A stretch of DNA of 64,000 nt from Bacteriovoracaceae bacterium (GTDB lineage: Bacteria > Bdellovibrionota > Bacteriovoracia > Bacteriovoracales > Bacteriovoracaceae). Position numbers and translations under genes: made by a program. The notes under the pieces are model-generated. The model was not told the origin of the DNA and ran no database searches. It saw only the letters and a program-made list of their open reading frames with translations. Below, piece by piece: positions 1 to 8,943 of this stretch. Location of the stretch: NCBI GenBank assembly GCA_947446575.1, contig CANFHC010000012.1, forward strand, positions 34,353 through 98,352. Direction: 5' to 3'. Position 1 is the first letter of the stretch, and each line of letters starts with the position of its first letter.

Positions 1-1032
1 ATTCTCTCTGGTGTTGTTTCAAAAAATCCTGAATTAAAAGCACTTATTCTCACAACCCCCAATGAACATTGCTTAGAGGCCCTCAACCAATCAGAGTTTC
101 AAGATTTTTATAAAATGGTTCTTGATTATATTGATCGATATGGATTTCGCTGTATGAGCGAAATGAAATTAGAACAAAAAGATCTCCACCAGGAGCCTGG
201 TCTCTTTTTTATTTTCTTAAAAAATTTAATTAATTGCGGACAAACTGATTTACATGAGTATGAAAAAAGAGAAAAAGATATTCGCAACAATGCTGAGGCT
301 CTGTTAGAAAAAAATATTTCTGGCATTAAAAAAATTATCTATAAGTGGTCACTCAAACATGCTCGCAAGGCCGTTATGAATCGTGAGAATACAAGATTTT
401 GTAGAACTCGCATCTATGGTGTTGTCCGCTCAATGTTTTATGCTATCGGTGAAGATTTTACTAAATCAAACATAATCGACAAAAAAGAGGATATTTTCTT
501 TTTAAGTTTTGATGAATTCAAAGGAGCCTTTGAAGGAACTAATACAATTCAAAATCTTCGTGCCGTTATCGAAGTTAGAAAAAAAGAATATGAAGGTTAT
601 AAGGATGTTGAACCAGCTCCTCGTTTCATCACAAGAGGCCCTGTCTATTGGCAAAACATTCATACTGAAAAAATTGAAGAAGTGAAATTCGATGAATCAA
701 CTCTCCTTCCAAATCAAATGCGAGGAACACCTTGCTCTCCAGGAGAAATCATTGGAGTGATTAAGGTAATCATGGGTCCTGATGACGATATGGTTTTAAA
801 TGGAGAAATCCTAGTTACAGATAGAACAGATCCTGGGTGGATTCCACTTTATCCTTCGTTATCAGGATTACTGGTTGAGCGCGGAGGACTACTTTCACAT
901 TCAGCAATCGTTGCTCGCGAAATGGGACTGCCTACTGTTGTTGGAATTAAGGGCCTCACAAAAAAATTAAAATCTGGAATGAAAGTTAAAATGAATGGAG
1001 AATCAGGAATTATAGAAATCCTCGAAGATTAA
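1..1032 (+). CDS. Phosphoenolpyruvate synthase-like (PEP-utilising) enzyme, 5' end outside the window
   Basis: The reading frame is open from base 1 with no credible internal start, so this is the C-terminal 343 codons of a longer protein. The last 80 or so residues hold the swivelling phosphohistidine domain of PEP-utilising enzymes: the run GGLLSHSAIVAREMGLPTVV contains the histidine phosphorylated in PEP synthase and pyruvate phosphate dikinase. The order (ATP-grasp-like part upstream, His domain at the C-terminus) fits the PEP-synthase-like family in which the His domain is last. Family knowledge predicts ATP-dependent pyruvate-to-PEP conversion or a related phosphotransfer, but the catalytic ATP-binding part is not visible, so the substrate is not certain. 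It ends before a bidirectional terminator shared with the convergent subtilisin gene. Confidence 0.8.
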   Translation: MLSGVVSKNPELKALILTTPNEHCLEALNQSEFQDFYKMVLDYIDRYGFRCMSEMKLEQKDLHQEPGLFFIFLKNLINCGQTDLHEYEKREKDIRNNAEALLEKNISGIKKIIYKWSLKHARKAVMNRENTRFCRTRIYGVVRSMFYAIGEDFTKSNIIDKKEDIFFLSFDEFKGAFEGTNTIQNLRAVIEVRKKEYEGYKDVEPAPRFITRGPVYWQNIHTEKIEEVKFDESTLLPNQMRGTPCSPGEIIGVIKVIMGPDDDMVLNGEILVTDRTDPGWIPLYPSLSGLLVERGGLLSHSAIVAREMGLPTVVGIKGLTKKLKSGMKVKMNGESGIIEILED

Positions 1033-1061
1033 GCAATTAATCCCTATTCGTTTTAAACAAT

Positions 1062-1090
1062 AAAAAGCCGATCCTAAGATCGGCTTTTTT
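1062..1090. terminator. Bidirectional intrinsic terminator
   Basis: A 7-bp GC-rich stem (GCCGATC, 1067-1073; GATCGGC, 1078-1084) with loop CTAA is flanked by five A on the left and six T on the right. It lies between convergent genes and can serve both. Confidence 0.85.
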
Positions 1091-1096
1091 ATTTTA

Positions 1097-2467
1097 TTAA
1101 AGGCTAAAAGCTATTGGTGATGGAAGAGGCAACACCATTGATTTATCAACTTGGTGGTAACGAGAACCTGCCATTTTTTCATTAGCAGTAGGTGCAAGAA
1201 TATCATTTTTAGATTGTGAAATTGCTTTTGTAATATCTAGTGTTCTTGAAAGTTCCGCCGCTCTAATCGCGCGAGCGCGGTTTACAAGACCAGACGTTTT
1301 AACTTTTCCAACTAACCACGGCTTTACATCAACAGTTTCCATGATGATTTTTTTAATTTCTCTAAAGCCTAATTTAGGGTTGGCGTCTTTTACGGCGCCA
1401 GCGATGTTGGCAACATAAGGAGCTGCTTGAGAAGTTCCACTAACAGCAAGATAATTATTCATCGGAATTGTTGAAAGAATACCTACTCCAGGAGCAGCCA
1501 CTTCTACGTTTTTAGCTCCATAGCAAGAAAAGTTTGCCAGTGCTTGGTCACCTAAAGTCGCAGCTACTGAAATTTTATTTTCAGCTTCAACGTTTGTTGG
1601 AGAAGATGGTACTTCATCATTGTTAGATCCTTCATTTCCAGCTGCAAAAACAAAAAGTGTATTTGGAGCAGATGATAAGAATTTTTTTGTTTCAGCAAGA
1701 TTTACTGTAAAAAAATGATTTGTGTATAACTTCAATTCGTCAGCAGTAGGATCTTTTTTGAAAAAAGTTTTATAGAGTTGAGAGATAACTCCAGAGATAG
1801 CATCGTATGAAGTACCAAATGATCCGTTCATAACATCAGCTTTGGTTCCGTTGATGTATCCACCAATTTCTACATAAACCTTAGTCTGTTGTTGAGCTAA
1901 AGCAGTAAGGGCTGCCTTTAGAAGTGTTTCTTTAATTCCACCTTTATCTGCCAGTTGAACAAATTTAGAGTTTTTTCCAGGAACTTTTACTTCCGTTGGA
2001 ATAAGTTTAATACCAATGGCGCGAGCTTCTGGTGAATTTTTCACGGCAATCCCAGTTACGTGAGTTCCGTGCATCCAGTTTCCAAAAATTTGAAGATTTT
2101 TAATAAATGCTTCATCTTTAAATTTTTCTCTGGCCCAATCACGCTCTTCTGTAGTGATTGTTCCAAGAAAAGATTTTAATTGAATATCAAAAAACTTTCT
2201 AGCGTCAGGTGTATTGGAATTCGCGTATGAGTAATCAACAAGTGTGTTATTGCCTTCAGCAAAGTTCCATCCATTGACATCATCAGGATATCCATTCTTA
2301 TCTTCGTCGCGATCGTTTGAGGGAATTTCCAAAGGATTAACCCAAGCTTTGTTTACAAGATCTTGGTGTTTAAAATCGTTACCCGAATCAACAACTGCAA
2401 TAATTGCTGAATTCGCCGACTGAACTGATAAAAATAAAAGAACTGCTAAAAAATTAAGTTTTGTCAT
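1097..2467 (-). CDS. Secreted subtilisin-like serine protease (peptidase S8), copy 1
   Basis: Exported endopeptidase of the S8 family. The catalytic triad is visible: Asp about residue 27 in VVDSG, His about 133 in HGTHVTG, Ser about 346 in SGTSQAAP; the oxyanion Asn is about 279 in AAGNEG. A signal peptide occupies residues 1-20 (MTKLNFLAVLLFL then an Ala/Ser cleavage region). The start at 2467 is chosen because AAGGAG lies about 8 bases before it and it begins the signal peptide; the frame is open to an upstream ATG at 2521, which would bury the signal peptide. There is no recognisable I9 propeptide: the catalytic Asp follows the signal peptide almost at once, so activation must differ from classical subtilisins. 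It is a tandem paralogue of the next gene upstream (2674-4056). In a predatory bacterium such enzymes plausibly digest prey protein; this is inference. Confidence 0.92.
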   Translation of the reverse strand: MTKLNFLAVLLFLSVQSANSAIIAVVDSGNDFKHQDLVNKAWVNPLEIPSNDRDEDKNGYPDDVNGWNFAEGNNTLVDYSYANSNTPDARKFFDIQLKSFLGTITTEERDWAREKFKDEAFIKNLQIFGNWMHGTHVTGIAVKNSPEARAIGIKLIPTEVKVPGKNSKFVQLADKGGIKETLLKAALTALAQQQTKVYVEIGGYINGTKADVMNGSFGTSYDAISGVISQLYKTFFKKDPTADELKLYTNHFFTVNLAETKKFLSSAPNTLFVFAAGNEGSNNDEVPSSPTNVEAENKISVAATLGDQALANFSCYGAKNVEVAAPGVGILSTIPMNNYLAVSGTSQAAPYVANIAGAVKDANPKLGFREIKKIIMETVDVKPWLVGKVKTSGLVNRARAIRAAELSRTLDITKAISQSKNDILAPTANEKMAGSRYHQVDKSMVLPLPSPIAFSL

Positions 2468-2603
2468 CCACTGACTCCTTTCTCGATAACCATTATGGTA
2501 TTGCTTAAATAGTGCGCTCAAGGATCTTTTTAATCCATGCTATATTTCTGACTAAACCTTACCATTGTGCAAAGCTCTGTCCGACATATATCCACCCTGG
2601 GAA

Positions 2604-2630
2604 TAAAAAAGGCCCACTTACGTGGGCCTC
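2604..2630 (-). terminator. Intrinsic terminator of the second subtilisin gene
   Basis: A 7-bp stem (GGCCCAC, 2611-2617; GTGGGCC, 2622-2628) with a 4-base loop; on the minus strand it is followed by a run of six U (the A run at 2605-2610). It separates the two tandem subtilisin genes, so they are probably transcribed independently. Confidence 0.85.
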
Positions 2631-2673
2631 TTGCTAATCCATTACATTCTTGGGTGAAAGTATTGAAAAATAT

Positions 2674-4056
2674 CTATTTTTTAATTAGTAAGCTTGGACG
2701 AATTGGCTTGAATGCAAATCCTAATCCTGCTGGTTTAATCGATAATGATTTCTCAACAGGAACATCAATAATGATTACGCGAGCATTCGAAATTGCTAAA
2801 TCAACTGTAGTTGTTTTTGCTAATTGCGCCGCTTTTAACGCACGTGGTTTATTTACAATTCCAGAAGATTTAACTTTTCCTTTTAACCAAGATTTTACAT
2901 CAACAGTTCCTACAAGAATAGCTTTCAAATCGCGAGCGGATAAAGCTGGATTCACATCTTTCATTGCTGCGATAATGTTTGTTACATATGGAGTCGCTTG
3001 GCTTGTACCACTAAGAGGAATATATGTATTAGTTGGCGCAGTTGAAATAATGGCAACACCAGGTGCTGCAACATCGACCTTAGTTGCTCCGAAATTAGAG
3101 AAGTCAGCAAGAGATTTATAACCTAGGGTTGCTGCTACAACAATTTTATTATCTGCAGGAATATCTGCTGGGTAATCAGGAAACAAATCATTATTAGAAG
3201 AATCGTTGCCAGCGGCGATTGTAAAAATTGTATTCGGCGCAGCTGCAAACATTTTTGGACCATCAAGCATAATTTGGCCGAAATAAGCTTTTAATAAAGT
3301 ATCCATCTCTTCTTTTGTAGGCACGCGTTTAATTTCTGCGATAAAACCTGATTGAATAAAATTAGTAGCATCACCATAACCAATTCCAAAAGATTGGTTA
3401 ACAACATCAACTTTGTGTTGATTAATAATAGTATGAAGTCCAATCATTTCTGTAATTTGTTGAGCGGCACTATCTACAACTTCTGCTTTATATTCATCAA
3501 AAGTTTTTGTCACTTCTGTATTATCTTTATTAGGATTAGGTGCAACTTTAGGAGCGTTAGGATCTACTTTTACAAGTTCAGTATAAACCGTCGGAATGAT
3601 TTTCATCGCAAGAATTTTTGCTTGTGAATTATTTAGTGCCGAAATTCCTGCCACGTGTGTCCCATGTATATAGCCACCAATGAAGTTAACTTTATTCATT
3701 AGGTCTTGGTCTTGATTATGTGATTTAAGCCACACTAATTCGGCTGAAGTCGATTTACCCATTTCATAATGACTGTAATAGCTGAAGAATGTTTTAACAT
3801 CATCAGTGATTAAATAATTGTATTTGTCGTTGAAAACTTTAGGTGAATTCTCAGTGAAATCCCATCCATTAATATCGCCTGGAAGGCCATCGTTATCTAA
3901 ATCTACTGTACTTCCAATTTGCTCAAATCTATTAATCCACGCTTTAGGGGCAAGATCTTTATGAGAGATGTCTGTACCAGAATCCATAACTCCAATTAAT
4001 GAAGCATTTGCAGAACTAAATTGCACAAGGGCAAGTAAAGGGATTAAAATTTTCAC
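2674..4056 (-). CDS. Secreted subtilisin-like serine protease (peptidase S8), copy 2
   Basis: Paralogue of the 1097-2467 product with the same layout: signal peptide (residues 1-18), Asp about 25 in VMDSG, His about 131 in HGTHVAG, oxyanion Asn about 284 in AAGNDS, and Ser about 352 in SGTSQATP. The start is GTG at 4056, with AGGAGA a few bases upstream. As in copy 1 there is no obvious inhibitory propeptide. Residues 160-190 form an Asn/Pro/Lys-rich insertion of low complexity between the His and Ser regions, probably a surface loop. The two proteins are clearly related but diverged, so the duplication is not recent. Expected location is periplasmic or extracellular. Confidence 0.92.
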   Translation of the reverse strand: MKILIPLLALVQFSSANASLIGVMDSGTDISHKDLAPKAWINRFEQIGSTVDLDNDGLPGDINGWDFTENSPKVFNDKYNYLITDDVKTFFSYYSHYEMGKSTSAELVWLKSHNQDQDLMNKVNFIGGYIHGTHVAGISALNNSQAKILAMKIIPTVYTELVKVDPNAPKVAPNPNKDNTEVTKTFDEYKAEVVDSAAQQITEMIGLHTIINQHKVDVVNQSFGIGYGDATNFIQSGFIAEIKRVPTKEEMDTLLKAYFGQIMLDGPKMFAAAPNTIFTIAAGNDSSNNDLFPDYPADIPADNKIVVAATLGYKSLADFSNFGATKVDVAAPGVAIISTAPTNTYIPLSGTSQATPYVTNIIAAMKDVNPALSARDLKAILVGTVDVKSWLKGKVKSSGIVNKPRALKAAQLAKTTTVDLAISNARVIIIDVPVEKSLSIKPAGLGFAFKPIRPSLLIKK

Positions 4057-4195
4057 GAAGTCTCCTGCGTAGAAGTAATGGGCGAGAAACTAACATTTTT
4101 TTTGATAAATTGAATATAAAAAAAGTTGACTAGGCCTATTTTTACTCAGACTCATGATATTGTAATAAATCAAAGCATCACAACGGAATTAATCT

Positions 4196-5152
4196 ATGAA
4201 AAAAAAGGTAATTATTACACGCAATATACTTCCTGATGGACTTAGTCTTTTAGAATCCCATGGAATTGCTTTCGATGTTAATTTATCTGAGAAACCACTT
4301 AGCTATGAAGAATTAATGGAAAAGGCCTGCAACGCAGATGCAATAATCTCCATGCTCTCAGATAATATTGACCAACGATTCCTTGAGAGTAACCCCCACT
4401 TGAAAGTCATCGCAAATTACGCAGTTGGTTTCAATAATATTGATCTTATGACTGCGCGAGCATTAAATATTCGCATTGGAAATACACCAGATGTTTTAAC
4501 TGAAGCAACTGCCGAGACTGCCCTAGGATTGATGATTGCTGCCGGAAGAAATTTCAAAGGGGCCAATTCAGCAGTTAACGATGGTAGATGGAAAAACTGG
4601 GGCCCAAAAGATCACCTAGGTTTTGCTTTAAGGGGAAAAACATTAGGAGTGATTGGTCTAGGTCGCATTGGAATGAGATTGGCTGAAATGGCGGCAAGCG
4701 CTTTTAAGATGCAAATTATTTATACGGCCAATTCAACTAAAGAAAATACATTCGGAGCAAAAATAGTTTCATTAGATGAGCTTCTCTCGCAATCAGATTA
4801 TATATCAATCCATGCTCCACTGAATGCCTCTACCAAGCATTTAATCGGCAAGGATCAGTTTCAAAAAATGCGCCCGCACAGTGTTCTTGTAAATACCGCC
4901 AGAGGTGAAATCATCGATCAAGATGCACTTATCTGGGCCCTCAAGGAAAAGTTAATCTTTGCAGCAGGCCTTGATGTCACTGAGCCTGAGCCACTGCCAT
5001 TATCGAGCGAATTATTAAAACTAGAAAATGTTTTTATCCTACCCCATATTGGCTCGGCGACGTTCGAAGCAAGAAGAGAGATGTCTATCTTGTGTGCAAA
5101 AAATATTATAGCGGGATTAAATGGAGAAAATCTAATTAGTGAAGTTAAATAA
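4196..5152 (+). CDS. D-2-hydroxyacid dehydrogenase (glyoxylate/hydroxypyruvate reductase type)
   Basis: NAD(P)-dependent D-isomer 2-hydroxyacid dehydrogenase of about normal length (318 aa). The nucleotide-binding Rossmann motif GVIGLGRIG sits near residue 155. The catalytic Arg is in NTARGEIID (about 233), the Glu follows in DVTEPEPLP and the catalytic His is in LPHIGSAT. The sequence around GLDVTEPEPLP resembles GyaR/GhrB-type glyoxylate and hydroxypyruvate reductases, but phosphoglycerate or formate dehydrogenase-like substrates cannot be excluded by eye. It is a single gene between the divergent subtilisin operon and a convergent protease gene, with no operon partner. Confidence 0.88.
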   Translation: MKKKVIITRNILPDGLSLLESHGIAFDVNLSEKPLSYEELMEKACNADAIISMLSDNIDQRFLESNPHLKVIANYAVGFNNIDLMTARALNIRIGNTPDVLTEATAETALGLMIAAGRNFKGANSAVNDGRWKNWGPKDHLGFALRGKTLGVIGLGRIGMRLAEMAASAFKMQIIYTANSTKENTFGAKIVSLDELLSQSDYISIHAPLNASTKHLIGKDQFQKMRPHSVLVNTARGEIIDQDALIWALKEKLIFAAGLDVTEPEPLPLSSELLKLENVFILPHIGSATFEARREMSILCAKNIIAGLNGENLISEVK

Positions 5153-5154
5153 AA

Positions 5155-5201
5155 ACCTCCGTCCGTAGAGGTATAAATAAATAAGGGGACCTTAATCCCC
5201 T
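5155..5201. terminator. Two small hairpins between convergent genes, probable terminator
   Basis: Two short stems follow the dehydrogenase stop: ACCTC/GAGGT (5155-5159 with 5168-5172) and AGGGGA/TCCCCT (5184-5189 with 5196-5201). The T run after the second is interrupted, so termination is likely but not textbook. Confidence 0.45.
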
Positions 5202-5222
5202 AGTTTATATTTCAACTATTTT

Positions 5223-6116
5223 TTAATTTTTTGGAAGAGCTTTAATATTTGTAATTCTAGTTACGTCTTCACCACGTCCACCAAATTGATCGCGGTGAAC
5301 TGAAACCATGCAAGTGTCGTTATCTACTTGTTGGTAGTCTTGATCTCCACGAACGAGAATTCCTTCTACGATTCCTGTTCTTGAATCAACAACGGCAGAT
5401 CCAGAATTTCCACCGTAAGTATCGGCATTAGTTCTAAAGAAAATAGGATTTGAGTTATCTCTCATGTCTGCAGCTGCAGTAATTTTTACAGGAAGACCAG
5501 TTGGGTGACCAATAACAGTAAAAACAGCATCGTCAGCTGGTTTTCCAGAAGTTCTAACCTTTAGACCTTTGCGACCCACAACTGGGCGGTCTAGTTTTAA
5601 AACAGAATAGTCATTCAATGTGCTACTATTTTTTTCACGAGCAATAATTTTTGTGCATTTATAAACTTGATCTTTAGAAAATGTGAAAGATGTTTTTTCT
5701 TCGTTAGTGTTGGCGAAATCAAAAACCCAAGAGTGATTTTCACAATCTGATACAGCATTGATACAGTGACCAGCTGTCACGAGTGTATCAGCAGAGACTA
5801 AAAATCCTGAACAGTTCGCAGCTGCCATTTGTTTTGCAAAACGCTCTGTGGAACAAATTCCTTGTTCTTCAAGAGTGTTTGACTTGACAATGTACTTATC
5901 ACCTTCTTGAACTAAGTTGTTGTTTAAGATTTGAGCAGCCGTAGATTTCGCTAATTCTTTCATTAAAGAATCAGAGCTCTCGAAAATATCTAGACGATCA
6001 TCTTGCCCATAAATAACTTTTGGAACAATTTTAATTGGTGAAAAATTAGTTTTAACAGCTGCGTTAGCACCAAAACAAATTGTAAGAACTGAAAGCGTAA
6101 TGAGACAAAATTTCAT
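5223..6116 (-). CDS. Secreted trypsin-like serine protease (peptidase S1), copy 1
   Basis: Chymotrypsin-fold protease with a complete triad: His about 117 in VTAGHC, Asp about 169 in LNDYSVLKL, Ser about 238 in GGNSGSAV. A signal peptide covers residues 1-19. The start at 6116 has AAGGA upstream and begins the signal peptide; an ATG 27 bases further upstream would precede it. About 85 residues separate the signal peptide from the protease domain and may be a propeptide. The form GNSGSA, with Asn rather than Asp before the catalytic Ser, resembles the V8/glutamyl-endopeptidase-like branch of S1, so specificity is not inferred as tryptic. A paralogue lies at 7949-8860. Confidence 0.9.
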   Translation of the reverse strand: MKFCLITLSVLTICFGANAAVKTNFSPIKIVPKVIYGQDDRLDIFESSDSLMKELAKSTAAQILNNNLVQEGDKYIVKSNTLEEQGICSTERFAKQMAAANCSGFLVSADTLVTAGHCINAVSDCENHSWVFDFANTNEEKTSFTFSKDQVYKCTKIIAREKNSSTLNDYSVLKLDRPVVGRKGLKVRTSGKPADDAVFTVIGHPTGLPVKITAAADMRDNSNPIFFRTNADTYGGNSGSAVVDSRTGIVEGILVRGDQDYQQVDNDTCMVSVHRDQFGGRGEDVTRITNIKALPKN

Positions 6117-6227
6117 ATCAGATATCCTTAAAAATGCCTGCAAATAGGCAGTGGATATTAAAGGCTTTTCAGGGCAATTTGTGCACTAACAAAACCTTAC
6201 AATTGACTAATTTAATCAACTTAATTC

Positions 6228-7517
6228 TTACAACTTATTACCGCTTAAAAAGACAGCTTCTAAAGAGCCAGGAAAAGTGACCCCTAAGAAAGGAGACCAC
6301 AAGGCCTTTGTTTTAAGCTTTTCTGAGGTGACAGTACAAGGTTTAGCAAGATTCAAAACAGTAAATGAGGCTGAGAAGCCAGGTTTCAAAAACCCCATCC
6401 CTTGACCCCATTTTTTATATTGATCCACTTTTGCATTAAGTGATGGCAAGAACTGATTGAAAAATTCGCCAGGATTTTCTGCAGTCACCAATGCAATGGT
6501 TTGGGGATTAATTTTCTTTTCTAATAAAAGCCAAGTCACAAATGGACCGTAAGTATCAAGCCCAGGTAGTCCGCTCATTCCTCTGGTTTTTTCTTCCGGA
6601 GAATGTGGAGCGTGATCAGTTGCTAAAAAATCAATTTCATTATTTTCTAGCGCATTCAATAATTTTTCAGCGTCGCTTATGGATCTTATAGGTGGATTCA
6701 TCTGAAATTGAACTTGTTGGTCTGCAGGCATTTTTCTAAGCACTTCTTCAGAAAAATAAAGGTGTTGAGGAGTGACTTCACACACGACATCCACTCCGCG
6801 CTCTCGAGCTTTTTTTATAGCAGCTAGCCCCTCACCTGCGCTGTAATGACAAAGTTTTCCTTTGAGATTATATTTTTCTATCAAAAGCAACGCTAGATCG
6901 GTCGCCATCAATTCTGCAGAAATAGGTCTTCTGGTAAAATGATCCGTTTGAGATTTATTAAGCTCTAGAATTTCTGGGTCTTCACAATGAAAACTTACAG
7001 ACTCTCCAACATAAAATTTAAGAACTTCATCGAGTTCTTGATTATTTTTAAAAAAGAGATCACCAACGGATGGCCCCATAAAAGCTTTATAAGGAACAGG
7101 AAAACTCAACGGTCTTGTAAGAGGTCCGATACCAGCATACATTAAAAAGGGAATGGCATTATTTTTTGAAAGCTTCACTTTTTGCAAATAAGTTTCATCA
7201 TCAATTGGCGGAACTGGATTGTTAGGCATGTCCGCAACGTGCACCACGCCACCATTAAGGGCAGAACAACTTGATGAGTGAAAATCTTCTTTGTAGGTAT
7301 TTTTACCTGAAATATCTTCTCTGGCATGGATGTGAATATCACCCATGCCAGCAAATAATAAACAATCATCATTAAAATAAAAATCTACATTCTCGGATGG
7401 TTCGAGGCAATCACCGACAGAAACAATTAAACCGGACACACAATCAATAATAATTTGTTTCCGAGAAACAAATTCACTCGTGGCGATAATAGCATCAATA
7501 ATTTTATGTTTTTTCAT
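6228..7517 (-). CDS. pyrC: Dihydroorotase-like amidohydrolase
   Basis: Metal-dependent amidohydrolase of the class I dihydroorotase type (429 aa), which closes carbamoyl-aspartate to dihydroorotate in pyrimidine synthesis. Visible motifs: the metal-binding HIHARE near residue 62, substrate-contact region ADMPNNPVPP, SFHCEDP near 180, CHYSAGEG near 235 and the late ATDHAPHSPEEKTRG near 300 with its conserved Asp. It lacks a pyrimidine operon here; its only close partner is the small VOC gene 8 bases upstream. Allantoinase or hydantoinase activity is a less likely alternative, because TDHAPH and GLPGL-type motifs are dihydroorotase-like. Confidence 0.82.
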   Translation of the reverse strand: MKKHKIIDAIIATSEFVSRKQIIIDCVSGLIVSVGDCLEPSENVDFYFNDDCLLFAGMGDIHIHAREDISGKNTYKEDFHSSSCSALNGGVVHVADMPNNPVPPIDDETYLQKVKLSKNNAIPFLMYAGIGPLTRPLSFPVPYKAFMGPSVGDLFFKNNQELDEVLKFYVGESVSFHCEDPEILELNKSQTDHFTRRPISAELMATDLALLLIEKYNLKGKLCHYSAGEGLAAIKKARERGVDVVCEVTPQHLYFSEEVLRKMPADQQVQFQMNPPIRSISDAEKLLNALENNEIDFLATDHAPHSPEEKTRGMSGLPGLDTYGPFVTWLLLEKKINPQTIALVTAENPGEFFNQFLPSLNAKVDQYKKWGQGMGFLKPGFSASFTVLNLAKPCTVTSEKLKTKALWSPFLGVTFPGSLEAVFLSGNKL

Positions 7518-7525
7518 AGAGCAAT

Positions 7526-7909
7526 TTAAAAATTTAGTAAAGTTTTTAACTCAAATCGCCATAGTCTGTGATCTATATCAGAAATAGTCAAAGTCGTCTG
7601 TAATTCGTTTTGAACAAGATCAATTTTTTCCAGAATATTAGTTTGAGATTTTCTGTAGAGAAAAAAGTTATATTTACTTATTATTTCTTTTAATTCTTGC
7701 TCTGATTTTACTTTGAAAGAAAAAACCACACCTTGATTGCTAAGACCTAAAGGAGGGGTTGAAATTTCGCATAATTTAAAAAAAAGAGGTCCGCGCTGAA
7801 CACTTTCTGAAACACTGTCGACTTCGAACTCAAAGACGTCAGATAGAAAATCCATCATCCGATTTTTATCCTGACTGTAAAGGAGAACTGGGCCACATTC
7901 ATATTCCAT
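7526..7909 (-). CDS. Small VOC/glyoxalase-fold protein
   Basis: A 127-residue protein whose N-terminus (GPVLLYSQDKNRMMDFL) and central GVVFSFKV strand match the beta-alpha-beta-beta-beta pattern of vicinal-oxygen-chelate (glyoxalase/bleomycin-resistance) proteins. The usual metal His/Glu ligands are not obvious, so it may be non-enzymatic. It lies 8 bases upstream of the dihydroorotase gene on the same strand and is presumably co-transcribed. The ribosome-binding site is weak. Confidence 0.6.
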   Translation of the reverse strand: MEYECGPVLLYSQDKNRMMDFLSDVFEFEVDSVSESVQRGPLFFKLCEISTPPLGLSNQGVVFSFKVKSEQELKEIISKYNFFLYRKSQTNILEKIDLVQNELQTTLTISDIDHRLWRFELKTLLNF

Positions 7910-7948
7910 TTATTAATGGTAAGAGATGCTGAGAAAAAATTCAACTTA

Positions 7949-8860
7949 TTAAATTTTAGGAATGAGCTTTAGTGGTAGAACGGTGGTTCTTTGGACAGTT
8001 TCACCACGGCATTCATTGCCAAAGCAATGATAAGAGCGATTGCAGCTTAAATCTATATCCATTGAAAAATCTTGATCACCTCGAATAAGAATTCCTTCTA
8101 CGAGATGAGTTTTAGAGTTGATTACTGGAGAACCCGAATTCCCACTAAAAGTATCAGCATTAGTTACAAAGGTGTATGTGAGAGAGTTATTACGGATAAT
8201 GGCCTCATTAGTAAAAATTTTAGGCAATCCCATTGGGTGGCCAATAACTTCTAATGAATCGGCATCGTCAATTTTACCTATTCTTCGAATTGAAAGTGGC
8301 GCTCGCTCTGAAAGTTTTCGATTAATTTTTATTAAAGCGTAGTCTAGTTTAATATTTTCAGATTGTGATACAAGTTGGGCACAGGTAATTAAATTTTCTT
8401 TTTTGATAGTAACAACGCCATCAGTGCCCATAAAACCTAACGAATCGTTATAATCCAGGGCCCAATAATTTTTTTGGCACTCATATTTGTCTTTGATACA
8501 ATGGCCCGCCGTTAATAACAGATCGGGGCCAACTAAAAATGCCGTGCAACTACCAACGAGAGGCATTTCACTGAATTTTTCATCGGAACAAAAATTCATT
8601 CCCGATTCTAAACTTTTCGTTTGAATGGAAATATTGTCTGTATCTTCAGAAGTCACTCTCCATTTAGGTATTTGAATTAAAACAGAGCGGGATTGAGTAA
8701 TTTGGATACTTTCTTGTTCGGGATTTAGGTCACTTATAAGACGGCGATTGTCATCACCGTATATGCCTTTATTTTCTTCATAAGAAAAACTTGGGAATGC
8801 TTGCGCGCTAGAGATAGCGATCCCCCAAAAAATTAGGCTTAATGACAAATAAAATTTCAT
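7949..8860 (-). CDS. Secreted trypsin-like serine protease (peptidase S1), copy 2
   Basis: Paralogue of the 5223-6116 product. Signal peptide at residues 1-21; triad His about 120 in LTAGHC, Asp about 173 in LDYALIKI, Ser about 242 in SGNSGSPV. Shared flanking features (IYGDD after the signal peptide, EGILVRGDQD/EGILIRGDQD near the C-terminus) show the two arose by duplication, although a dihydroorotase and a VOC gene now separate them. Pairs of Cys near the His site suggest disulfides in an exported protein. The start has only a weak Shine-Dalgarno but is fixed by the signal peptide. Confidence 0.9.
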   Translation of the reverse strand: MKFYLSLSLIFWGIAISSAQAFPSFSYEENKGIYGDDNRRLISDLNPEQESIQITQSRSVLIQIPKWRVTSEDTDNISIQTKSLESGMNFCSDEKFSEMPLVGSCTAFLVGPDLLLTAGHCIKDKYECQKNYWALDYNDSLGFMGTDGVVTIKKENLITCAQLVSQSENIKLDYALIKINRKLSERAPLSIRRIGKIDDADSLEVIGHPMGLPKIFTNEAIIRNNSLTYTFVTNADTFSGNSGSPVINSKTHLVEGILIRGDQDFSMDIDLSCNRSYHCFGNECRGETVQRTTVLPLKLIPKI

Positions 8861-8943
8861 AAAGGCTTACTAACAACTCTCATCCTCTTTGTATGCTCAG
8901 GAAAAAGTATAGTGAATATTTTACAATCTTACTTTTAGCTTGA

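Noticed and set aside
2567..3121. A 184-codon plus-strand frame
   Set aside because: It lies mostly antisense to the second subtilisin gene, runs through that gene's terminator, and its translation shows no domain.
6117..6227. A shared GTAAGGTTT motif upstream of the first subtilisin and the first S1 protease genes
   Set aside because: The match is short, its spacing from the starts differs, and the other protease genes lack it, so it is not supported as a regulatory site.
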